A stretch of 9,244 bases of DNA from QHWK01 sp035315685 (GTDB taxonomy: Bacteria; Acidobacteriota; Vicinamibacteria; Vicinamibacterales; CAVVIG01): positions 1 to 9,244 of the forward strand of contig DATFXR010000098.1 in assembly GCA_035315685.1 (NCBI GenBank), written 5' to 3'. Positions 1-5,818 of this stretch are shown in pieces. Every line of letters starts with the position of its first letter. Positions within the stretch are counted from its first letter, which is position 1. Both the position numbers and the translations under genes were made by a program. The notes below the pieces were generated by a model, which saw only the letters and a list, made by a program, of their open reading frames with translations, was not told the origin of the DNA and did not search any database.

Positions 1-1
1 G

Positions 2-643
2 GCGCAGCTCACGACCGACGCGGACGAGCAGCACCCGCGGATCGTGCCGGCGGAGAAGTACGGCCTGCAGGTCATCTCGATGGGGTTTCTCACACAGGAC
101 GACGCCCCGATCATCTGGCGCGGGCCGATGCTCCACGGCGCGCTGCAGCAGTTCTTCCGCGAGGTCGCGTGGAAGAATCTCGACTACCTCATCGTGGATC
201 TGCCGCCGGGTACCGGCGATGTGTCGCTCAGCCTCAGTCAGACGGTTCCGGTCGCCGGTGCGATCATCGTCACCACGCCGCAGCGGGTGTCGCTGTCGGA
301 CAGCCGCCGCGCGGCGGCGATGTACAAGAAGCTCAACATTCCGCCGATCGGTATCATCGAGAACATGAGCTACTTCGCGTGCCCGAATTGCCAGCACGAG
401 GCCGACATCTTCGGTCATGGCGGCGGCGAGAAAATGGCGGCGGAGTTGGGCATTCCGTTTCTCGGCCGGCTGCCGATCTACCAGCCGATTCGCGAGGGCG
501 GCGATTCGGGCGTGCCGTTGATGATCGCTGAACCGGAGTCGCCTGCCGCGCGCGCGTTCGTGGCAGCGGCCGAACGGACCGCCGCGCAGGTATCGATCGC
601 GAGCTACAACCGGCCGACGATTCCATTGACGGTGGTGCGCTGA
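2..643 (+). CDS. Mrp/ApbC/NBP35-family Fe-S carrier ATPase, C-terminal part
   Basis: This is the last 213 codons of a P-loop ATPase that, in this family, binds and delivers iron-sulfur clusters to apoproteins in the cytosol. The reading frame is open from base 2, so the GTG at base 44 is an internal valine and the true start and Walker A (deviant P-loop) lie upstream of the window. Visible family marks are the switch segment VDLPPGTGD (about bases 200-226), the stretch TTPQRVSLSDSRRA after the next strand, and the CPNC motif (bases 380-391) that bridges a cluster between two monomers. The tail GLPIYQPIREGGDSGVPL-like segment is typical of Mrp C-termini. Its TGA overlaps the ATG of the next gene (TGATG), suggesting translational coupling. 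The family call is secure. A specific symbol (mrp, apbC) is not chosen because the N-terminus is missing. Confidence 0.95.
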   Translation, partial: AQLTTDADEQHPRIVPAEKYGLQVISMGFLTQDDAPIIWRGPMLHGALQQFFREVAWKNLDYLIVDLPPGTGDVSLSLSQTVPVAGAIIVTTPQRVSLSDSRRAAAMYKKLNIPPIGIIENMSYFACPNCQHEADIFGHGGGEKMAAELGIPFLGRLPIYQPIREGGDSGVPLMIAEPESPAARAFVAAAERTAAQVSIASYNRPTIPLTVVR

Positions 644-1356
644 TGCGGAACGCCTTGCGGGATCTGGATCTGCCACGAAGACACGAAGCCACGAAGGATA
701 GTCGTGCACAAAACGGCTTCGTGCCTTCGTGCCTTCGTGGCGGTTTCACACGCGCTCGTGCCGGCGCACGGCTGCGTGGCCATCTGGATCTGCCCCGAAG
801 ACACGAAGCCACGAAGGATAGTCGTGCACAAAACGGCTTCGTGCCTTCGTGCCTTCGTGGCGGTTCCATCCTGTTGCTGTTGGTGGGCTCCGCGTGTGGC
901 GCGGGATCGGGCGGCATTGGTGCGGTCAGCTGCGGGGGCGGTCCGCCGCAGAATCAGGCGTCGGCCGCGCCCGCGCCGGGCGGCGAGATGCCGCGCAGCA
1001 TCGTCGATCCGTACCTCAAGATTCAGCTCGCGCTGGCCGACGACACTGTCGACGGCGTGAAGGCGAATGCCGGCGCCATCGCAACCGCGGCGACCGCGCT
1101 CGGCGCGCCCGCGATGAAGATCGACACCGCGGCGGTGCAACTGGCGTCGGCGACCGAGATCGAGGATGCGCGCGCAAAGTTCGGCACGCTGAGCGAGGCG
1201 ATTGACACCTACGCCGGCGGCCTGAAGCTGAAGCTGCCGGAAGGCATCCGCGTCGCGTTCTGTCCGATGGCCGAGAAGCCGTGGCTGCAGGAGGGAGCGT
1301 CGATCAACAACCCGTACTACGGCAAATCGATGCAAACCTGCGGCTCCTTCCGATGA
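643..1356 (+). CDS. Secreted or lipoprotein DUF3347 protein with repeat-invaded N-terminus
   Basis: The C-terminal ~130 residues match DUF3347, a periplasmic domain often found next to or fused with copper/heavy-metal efflux fusion proteins. It begins at DPYLKIQLALADD, continues through a helical segment (FGTLSEAIDTYA) and ends in the conserved box CPM (C207, M209) ... WLQ.G ... NPYYG ... M230..C233. The Cys and Met residues suggest metal binding, by inference. Start at ATG 643 overlaps the mrp stop. Residues about 7-74 are encoded by two copies of a CACGAAG foldback repeat, giving twice the odd peptide DLPRRHEATKDSRAQNGF. A hydrophobic core, SILLLLVGSAC, follows directly. Removing bases 662-865 in silico leaves MRNALRAILLLLVGSACG, a normal export signal, still in frame. 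The lipobox is imperfect (G at -3). GTG 841, inside the second repeat, is an alternative start with a shorter signal peptide. The domain is sure, the N-terminus is not. Confidence 0.8.
   Translation: MRNALRDLDLPRRHEATKDSRAQNGFVPSCLRGGFTRARAGARLRGHLDLPRRHEATKDSRAQNGFVPSCLRGGSILLLLVGSACGAGSGGIGAVSCGGGPPQNQASAAPAPGGEMPRSIVDPYLKIQLALADDTVDGVKANAGAIATAATALGAPAMKIDTAAVQLASATEIEDARAKFGTLSEAIDTYAGGLKLKLPEGIRVAFCPMAEKPWLQEGASINNPYYGKSMQTCGSFR
662..745. repeat. CACGAAG foldback repeat, copy 1
   Basis: An 84-bp element that is identical, apart from one base (675), to 782-865, exactly 120 bp downstream. Each copy has a left arm of three CACGAAG-type heptamers (674-697) and a right arm of three CTTCGTG heptamers (about 717-740). 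The arms are inverted complements with two mismatches and enclose a loop of about 19 bases. No transposase or flanking target duplication is visible. It lies within the open frame of the DUF3347 gene. Confidence 0.9.
782..865. repeat. CACGAAG foldback repeat, copy 2
   Basis: Second near-perfect copy of the element at 662-745, in the same orientation and the same reading frame. The copies are separated by 36 bp that also contain a degenerate GCGTGGC unit. The second copy ends at the codon just before the hydrophobic core of the DUF3347 signal peptide. Near-identity of the two copies indicates recent duplication or conversion. Confidence 0.9.
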
Positions 1357-1375
1357 GTCCACGTCTGCGGCCGAT

Positions 1376-1499
1376 GGATCTGCCACGCATGCACGAAGGC
1401 ACGAAGCCATGTTTGGCAAAAAGCATCTTCGTGTCTTCGTGTGTTCGTGGCGGCTATCACACCTGCCTGCGTGGCGGCTCGCACACGCGTCTTCGTGGG
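1376..1499. repeat. CACGAAG foldback repeat, diverged copy 3 with degenerate tail
   Basis: It starts with the same GGATCTGCCACG lead-in as copies 1 and 2. Left arm 1383-1406 and right arm 1427-1450 are 24-bp inverted complements with a few mismatches. The tail to about 1499 repeats TGCGTGGCGGCTCGCACACG and CTTCGTGGGG units. It fills most of the gap between the DUF3347 stop (1356) and the M16 start (1535). The ATG at 1409, which would extend the M16 frame, lies inside this element and probably is not a real start. Confidence 0.85.
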
Positions 1500-1534
1500 G
1501 CCTGTTCCATGTACCGATTCCCGGGGCCTACCTC

Positions 1535-2839
1535 GTGAACATCTCCTTCACCAAACACACGCTTGCCAACGGACTGGATGTCCTCGTGCACGAGGATCAC
1601 GCGTGTCCGATCGTCGCGGTGAACCTCTGGTATCACGTCGGCTCGAAAAACGAGCGTCCGGGGCACACCGGGTTCGCGCATCTCTTCGAGCACCTGATGT
1701 TCGAGGGATCGCAGCATCACGACAAGGGCTACTTCCAGCCGCTGCAGGGTGCGGGGGCGACGCTCAACGGATCGACGAACGCCGATCGCACGAACTACTG
1801 GGAGGTCGTTCCGGCTGGTGCGCTCGAGCTGGCGCTGTGGATGGAATCCGACCGCATGGGCTATCTGCTGCCCGCGTTGACGCAGGCGAAGTTTTCCAAT
1901 CAGCGCGACGTCGTGCTGAACGAGCGGCGGCAGAACTACGAGAACCGGCCGTACGGCCTGGCGCCGATGGCGCTGCTCGCCGCGCTTTTCCCCGACGACC
2001 ATCCCTACCACTGGACGACGATTGGCGAGATCGCCGATCTCGAGGCGGTGCAGCTCGACGAAGTGCACGCCTTCTTCCGCCGGTACTATCATCCGGCCAA
2101 CGCGTCGATCGCGATCGCCGGGGACATCGACGCCGATGCCACGCTCCGGCTCGTCGAGCTGTACTTCGGAGAAATCGATCCCGGCGAGCACGTCGATGCG
2201 GTGCGCGCGCCAGCGGCGCTCGATCGCGACGTGCGGATCCAGTTCGAGGATCGCGTCGAGCTGTCGCGCCTCTACATGGCCTGGCTGACGCCGGCGATGT
2301 TCGCAGACGGGGACGCCGATCTCGATCTCGCCACCGATCTGCTGGCCAACGGCAAGACCTCGCGGCTCTATCGCCGCCTGGTGTTCGACGAGCGGCTCGC
2401 GACCGACGTGTCCGCCTCGCAGAATTCGCGCGAGATTGCCGGCTACGCGCAGATTACGGCGACCGCCGCGCCGGACCACAGTCTCGGCGAGATCGAGCGG
2501 GCGATCGTCGAAGAGATCGAGCGGCTGGCGGCCGACGGACCGACTGACGAGGAGATCGAGCGCGGCCGCGTGCAGGCCGAGGCGCAGTTCGTGTTCCGGC
2601 TGCAGACGGTCGGCGGCTTCGGCGGGAAGTCCGATCAGCTGAATGCCTACAACGTCTTCCTTCGGGATCCGGCGTACTTCGATCGCGATCTCGCCCGATA
2701 CCAGGTCGTCACGCACGCGTCGCTGCGCGAAGCGGTCCGGCGCTATCTCGACCCGGCTCGCCGCGTGACGCTCAGCATCGTACCGCACGGCCGGACGGCG
2801 TTCGCCGCTCCCGATTCGCGGACGGCGGTCGTCTCGTGA
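1535..2839 (+). CDS. M16 family zinc metallopeptidase, catalytic subunit
   Basis: A 434-residue M16 (pitrilysin/processing-peptidase-like) protein of the short bacterial class. The inverted zinc motif HLFEH is present (H49, E52, H53 counting from GTG 1535), followed 76 residues after the second His by the third ligand E130 in VVLNERRQ. Two M16 halves can be traced, the second including NGKTSRLYRRLVFDERLAT. The Arg/Tyr substrate-binding pair usual in the partner half is not evident here (the LVFDERLATDV region). GTG 1535 is chosen because it gives the normal N-terminus NISFTKHTLANGLDVLVHED. The frame is open back to ATG 1409, but those 42 residues come from repeat DNA. No signal peptide is seen with the chosen start. 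The gene overlaps the next M16 gene by 4 bp (GTGA), so both are probably translated together and form a heterodimer. The peptide substrate is unknown. Confidence 0.93.
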   Translation: MNISFTKHTLANGLDVLVHEDHACPIVAVNLWYHVGSKNERPGHTGFAHLFEHLMFEGSQHHDKGYFQPLQGAGATLNGSTNADRTNYWEVVPAGALELALWMESDRMGYLLPALTQAKFSNQRDVVLNERRQNYENRPYGLAPMALLAALFPDDHPYHWTTIGEIADLEAVQLDEVHAFFRRYYHPANASIAIAGDIDADATLRLVELYFGEIDPGEHVDAVRAPAALDRDVRIQFEDRVELSRLYMAWLTPAMFADGDADLDLATDLLANGKTSRLYRRLVFDERLATDVSASQNSREIAGYAQITATAAPDHSLGEIERAIVEEIERLAADGPTDEEIERGRVQAEAQFVFRLQTVGGFGGKSDQLNAYNVFLRDPAYFDRDLARYQVVTHASLREAVRRYLDPARRVTLSIVPHGRTAFAAPDSRTAVVS

Positions 2840-4224
2840 CCTCCACGCGGACTGCGCGCGGCAGCACGGTGGACCGCTCGCGTCTGCCGGTTCCCGGACC
2901 GACCCGCGCGCTGCCATTTCCCGCGATTGCGAAGTCGGCGCTGCCCAACGGCATGCGGGTCTGGACGGTGCGCCACACCCAGGTGCCGCTGGTTGCGTTC
3001 ACGCTGCTGGTGCGGCGCGGCGCCAGCTCGGATCCCGTCGGTAAGGACGGGCTCGCGGCCGTCACCGCCGACATGCTCGACGAAGGCAGCGGCGAGCGAT
3101 CGGCGATTCAGATCCACGAAGCGCTCGCCCGCCTCGGCGCGCAGTTCGACACCGACATCGGATCGGACGCGACGGTGGCGAGCGTCACCGTCCTCAGCCG
3201 CTTCGCGAAGCCGGTTCTCGGGCTGCTCTCGGACATCGTCGCGCGGCCGGCGCTGCGCGAACACGACTTCGCGCGCGTGCGGCAGCTGCGTCTGCATCGG
3301 CTCACCCAGATGCGCGACATGCCGGGGGCGCTCGCCGACCGCGCGTTCCTGAAACTGCTCTACGGTCCACACCCCTACGGTCACTCGCCGATCGGCAGCG
3401 AAGCGTCGCTGGTGGCGATGACGATCGACGACGTGCGTGCGTTCCACGCGCGCGCGATCTGTCCGTCGGCGGCGATCCTGATCGCCGTCGGCGACTGCGA
3501 GCACGACGAGATCGTGCGCCTGGCCGACGAGGCCTTCGCTGACTGGACCGGCGCCGGCGATGCGGAAGTGGCGGCCGGTGGCATGGCGCCTCAGGCGCCG
3601 GCGATTACCGTCGTGCCGCGGCCGCGCGCGCCGCAGTCGGAGCTGCGCATCGGCCAGGTGGCAACTGCGCGCGACACACCGGACTATCACGCGCTCGTGG
3701 TCGCCAACACGATTCTCGGCGGGCAGTTCGTCAGCCGCATCAACCTCAATCTGCGCGAGCACAAGGGGCTCACCTACGGCGCGCGCACCGCGTTCGAGTT
3801 CCGCCGGCTGCCCGGTCCGTTCGCGTTGCAGGCGAGCGTGCAGACCAGCGGCACCGCGGTCGCGATCCAGGAATCGATTGGCGAGATCGCCGGCATCCGC
3901 GGGCTGCGTCCGGTGACCGATGAGGAGCTCGCCCTCGGCATCGCGGCGCTGACCCGCGGCTATGCGCGCAACTTCGAGACCGCCGAGCAGATCGCCCGCG
4001 CCGCGATGCAGCTCGCTCTCTACGATCTTCCCGACGATTACTTCGCCCAGTTCGTACCGCGCATCGAAGCGGTGACGTCACACGACGTCTCGCGCGTGAT
4101 GACGACGCATCTCGATCCGGCGCGCCTCGTCACGGTCGTCGTGGGTGATCTGGATGCCATTGGCTCCGACCTGTCCACCATCGCGAATCGTGCGCCGGCG
4201 GTGCTCGCCGTCGAGAGCCTCTGA
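2836..4224 (+). CDS. M16 family inactive partner subunit
   Basis: A 462-residue M16 homologue beginning at a GTG that overlaps the upstream TGA. At the position of the zinc motif it reads GLAAVTADMLDEGS: the ligands H, E and H are replaced by A75, A78 and D79, and the downstream Glu region reads RVRQLRLHRL, so it should not bind catalytic zinc. It does keep the substrate-binding Arg/Tyr pair in LNLREHKGLTYG (R307, Y314), which the neighbour lacks. In known M16 heterodimers (mitochondrial processing peptidase and bacterial two-gene M16 pairs) one subunit supplies zinc chemistry and the other the Arg/Tyr pair, and the pattern here fits that exactly. The first ~28 residues are Arg/Thr/Pro-rich with no clear signal peptide. 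The function of the pair is probably peptide degradation or processing. The exact substrate cannot be read from sequence. Confidence 0.92.
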   Translation: MTSTRTARGSTVDRSRLPVPGPTRALPFPAIAKSALPNGMRVWTVRHTQVPLVAFTLLVRRGASSDPVGKDGLAAVTADMLDEGSGERSAIQIHEALARLGAQFDTDIGSDATVASVTVLSRFAKPVLGLLSDIVARPALREHDFARVRQLRLHRLTQMRDMPGALADRAFLKLLYGPHPYGHSPIGSEASLVAMTIDDVRAFHARAICPSAAILIAVGDCEHDEIVRLADEAFADWTGAGDAEVAAGGMAPQAPAITVVPRPRAPQSELRIGQVATARDTPDYHALVVANTILGGQFVSRINLNLREHKGLTYGARTAFEFRRLPGPFALQASVQTSGTAVAIQESIGEIAGIRGLRPVTDEELALGIAALTRGYARNFETAEQIARAAMQLALYDLPDDYFAQFVPRIEAVTSHDVSRVMTTHLDPARLVTVVVGDLDAIGSDLSTIANRAPAVLAVESL

Positions 4225-4234
4225 GATCAACAGC

Positions 4235-4308
4235 GCCACGAAGGCACGAAGACACGCAGGCTTTTTCAATCGAAGAAAGCTCTGCGTTCTCTGCGTTCGC
4301 CGCGGTTG
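4235..4308. repeat. Hybrid CACGAAG / CTCTGCG intergenic repeat
   Basis: The left half (4235-4260) is a run of CACGAAG-type heptamers like the repeats near the window start. The right half (4280-4308) is made of TCTGCGT units instead of CTTCGTG units, so the arms pair only poorly (the ACGCAG/CTGCGT part). It follows the M16 partner gene by 10 bp and has no coding potential of its own. Confidence 0.75.
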
Positions 4309-4320
4309 CATTCCCCACGC

Positions 4321-4342
4321 GAGTCCGGCTGACGCCGGACTC
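4321..4342. repeat. GTCCGGC palindrome, copy 1
   Basis: A perfect 9-bp stem (4321-4329 with 4334-4342) around a TGAC loop. Its core AGTCCGGC/GCCGGACT matches the palindromes at 5646-5663, 5750-5767 and 5799-5816. It has no T-tract, so it is REP-like rather than a classical intrinsic terminator. It lies 26 bp upstream of the dehydrogenase start. Confidence 0.75.
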
Positions 4343-4355
4343 TCCTCGCTTGCGG

Positions 4356-4361
4356 TACGAT
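4356..4361 (+). promoter_or_regulatory. Possible -10 box for a leaderless dehydrogenase mRNA
   Basis: TACGAT ends 7 bases before the TTG start at 4369, and there is no Shine-Dalgarno sequence between them. This spacing would place the transcription start at about the start codon, as in leaderless messages. No convincing -35 is seen. Weak, pattern-based call. Confidence 0.3.
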
Positions 4362-4368
4362 CGTCCGG

Positions 4369-5397
4369 TTGAAAGCCGTCCGATTTCATGCACACGGTGG
4401 CCCGGAGGTGCTGCGGCTCGAGGATGCGCCCGACCCGGAACTCGCGCCCGGTGAGGTCCTCGTCCGCGTCCGGGCGTGCGCACTGAATCGTCTCGACGTG
4501 TGGGAACGGCAAGGCCTGCCGCGAGTCCAGATTCCGCTGCCGCACATCTCGGGCAGCGATGTCGCCGGCGAAGTGGTCGCATCGGCAGCGACCGACGTGA
4601 CGATCGGCGGCCGCGTCATGCTGCAGCCCGGCGTCAGCTGCGGTCGCTGCACCGCGTGTCTTTCCGGCCGCGATCACGAATGCCCGCGGTACGAGGTGCT
4701 CGGATACCGGAACCACGCCGGCGGGTACGCCGAGCTCGTGAAGGTGCCGGTCCAGAACCTCATCCCGATTCCCGACGAGATCGACTTCGTCCACGCCGCT
4801 GCGTTTCCGCTGACGTTTCTGACGGCGTGGCATATGCTGGTGACGCGGGCGCAGCTGGCGCGGGGCGAGGCGGTGCTTGTGCTCGCGGCCGGCAGCGGTG
4901 TTGGCCAGGCGGCGATTCAGATCGCAGTCCTGCAGGGGGCGCGGGTCTTCGCCACCGCCGGCTCGGACGCGAAGCTCGCACGGGCGCGAGCGCTGGGGGC
5001 GCACGAGGTGATCAACCACCACACGCAGGACATTGCCGCCGAGGTCCTGCGTCTGACGAACCGGCGGGGGGTCGACGTCGTCATAGAGCATGTCGGCGAG
5101 GCGACCTGGCCGAAGAGCGTCCGGTCGCTGGCGCGCGGCGGGCGGCTTGTGACATGCGGCGCGACCACCGGAGGGCGGGGATCGCTGGATCTGCACGCGC
5201 TATTCGCGAAGCAGCTGTCGGTTCTTGGCTCGTATATGGGTACGAAGGGAGAGCTGCTGCAGGCGGCGCGGCTCTTCTTCACCGCCCGGCTCGAACCGGT
5301 GATCGATCGAACCTATCCGCTGGCCGACGCCGCGGACGCGCAGCGCCGCCTCGAGCAGTCGGGACAATTCGGCAAAATCGTTCTCGAAGTGCCATGA
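4369..5397 (+). CDS. Medium-chain zinc-binding dehydrogenase / quinone-reductase-like oxidoreductase
   Basis: A 342-residue NAD(P)-dependent MDR-superfamily oxidoreductase, presumably cytosolic. The N-terminal GroES-like domain opens with MKAVRFHAHGGPEVLRL. A structural-zinc lobe has the classic CX2CX2CX7C pattern (C91, C94, C97, C105). The Rossmann domain shows the nucleotide motif VLAAGSGVGQAA (about 171-182). The catalytic-zinc ligands of true alcohol dehydrogenases are not apparent: the usual Cys region reads ALNRLDVWERQG and the GHE region reads HISGSDVAGEV, as in quinone-reductase-type members. So it combines a structural-zinc lobe with a probably zinc-free active site. The substrate is unknown. 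The TTG start is chosen because it alone gives the family N-terminus, and no in-frame ATG is nearby. It overlaps the next small gene by 4 bp (ATGA). Confidence 0.92.
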   Translation: MKAVRFHAHGGPEVLRLEDAPDPELAPGEVLVRVRACALNRLDVWERQGLPRVQIPLPHISGSDVAGEVVASAATDVTIGGRVMLQPGVSCGRCTACLSGRDHECPRYEVLGYRNHAGGYAELVKVPVQNLIPIPDEIDFVHAAAFPLTFLTAWHMLVTRAQLARGEAVLVLAAGSGVGQAAIQIAVLQGARVFATAGSDAKLARARALGAHEVINHHTQDIAAEVLRLTNRRGVDVVIEHVGEATWPKSVRSLARGGRLVTCGATTGGRGSLDLHALFAKQLSVLGSYMGTKGELLQAARLFFTARLEPVIDRTYPLADAADAQRRLEQSGQFGKIVLEVP

Positions 5398-5600
5398 GCA
5401 GCCTGCAGCGGGTCGGCGTCAGCCTCTTCACGCTGATCGCCCTGGTCAGCATCGTGCTGGCCGCCGCGACGATCTGGCTGTTCGTCACCAACCCCGTCAC
5501 CGTCGCCAACGCCGTCAACGAGGGCGAGGTCTCACCACTCGTCCGTCAGCTTGCCCAGCTGCTTTACAGCGCGCTGGGTGGGCTGCTGAAGTACCTTTGA
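5394..5600 (+). CDS. Small single-pass membrane protein, unknown function
   Basis: A 68-residue protein starting at an ATG that overlaps the dehydrogenase stop (ATGA), which supports real, coupled translation. It has a short polar N-terminus (MSSLQRVG), one hydrophobic helix at about residues 9-32 (SLFTLIALVSIVLAAATIWLF), then a conserved-looking soluble tail with TNPVTVANAVNEGEVSPLVRQLAQL and an amphipathic end, LLYSALGGLLKYL, that could lie on the membrane. I do not recognise a named family. The codon pattern (G/C at third positions) agrees with its neighbours. A role linked to the upstream oxidoreductase is only inferred from the overlap. It is followed by repeat DNA, and no classical terminator is seen. 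Confidence 0.8.
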   Translation: MSSLQRVGVSLFTLIALVSIVLAAATIWLFVTNPVTVANAVNEGEVSPLVRQLAQLLYSALGGLLKYL

Positions 5601-5608
5601 GCCAATCA

Positions 5609-5710
5609 GGAACTTGGAATTTTGAATTTGGAATGCGTGATCACGGTCCGGCTAAAGCCGGACACTACCGCCGTGACGTAGCACGAATCCAAGTTCCACA
5701 TTCCGAATTC
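5609..5710. repeat. Compound AT-rich inverted repeat enclosing a GTCCGGC palindrome
   Basis: Two inverted pairs are arranged A-B-A'-B'. A (5609-5618, GGAACTTGGA) is perfectly complementary to A' (5688-5697). B (5624-5635) is complementary to B' (5699-5710) with one mismatch. Between them lies the palindrome GTCCGGCTAAAGCCGGAC (5646-5663) inside an outer TCACGG/CCGTGA stem (5641-5646 with 5671-5676). The AT-rich arms stand out against the GC-rich surroundings. No protein is encoded. Confidence 0.8.
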
Positions 5711-5723
5711 CTACTCGCTGCGT

Positions 5724-5769
5724 GCGCCCAGGTCAGCGCCACTGGTCGTGTCCGGCTTTCGCCGGACCG
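5724..5769. repeat. 46-bp tandem unit 1 with GTCCGGC palindrome
   Basis: This unit is repeated 49 bp downstream at 5773-5818 with only a few substitutions. Each unit has a CCCAGGTC.GCGCCACTGGT lead and ends in a GTCCGGC...GCCGGAC palindrome (here 5750-5767, loop TTTC). The pair lies between the convergent membrane-protein and hydrolase genes. Confidence 0.85.
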
Positions 5770-5772
5770 CGC

Positions 5773-5818
5773 GCGCCCAGGTCGGCGCCACTGGTAGCGT
5801 CCGGCTTTAGCCGGACCG
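5773..5818. repeat. 46-bp tandem unit 2, overlapping the hydrolase 3' end
   Basis: Second copy of the 5724-5769 unit. Its palindrome (5799-5816, GTCCGGCTTTAGCCGGAC) overlaps the end of the minus-strand hydrolase. On that strand the palindrome reads TCC GGC TAA, so it supplies the last two codons and the stop. There is no T-tract on either strand. Confidence 0.85.

Noticed and set aside
662..865. CRISPR array
   Set aside because: There are only two long near-identical copies with a spacer of 36 bp, strong internal heptamer structure, dispersed copies elsewhere and no cas genes.
604..1419. 271-residue minus-strand ORF and the overlapping ORF at 354-917
   Set aside because: Antisense shadows of the Mrp and DUF3347 genes. 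Their only distinctive parts (ATKARRHEA, FVSSCLRG types) are translated repeat DNA.
1457..2917. 486-residue minus-strand ORF
   Set aside because: It is antisense to a well-supported M16 gene and Arg-rich, as expected from GC-rich codon bias. It has no domain signature.
4476..5600. 374-residue plus-strand ORF covering the dehydrogenase
   Set aside because: It is an out-of-frame shadow apart from its last 68 codons, which are the real small membrane protein starting at 5394.
5597..5797. 66-residue plus-strand ORF with GPAKAGHYRRDV
   Set aside because: It consists entirely of repeat and palindrome sequence, and has no ribosome-binding site or family resemblance beyond repeat-derived peptides.
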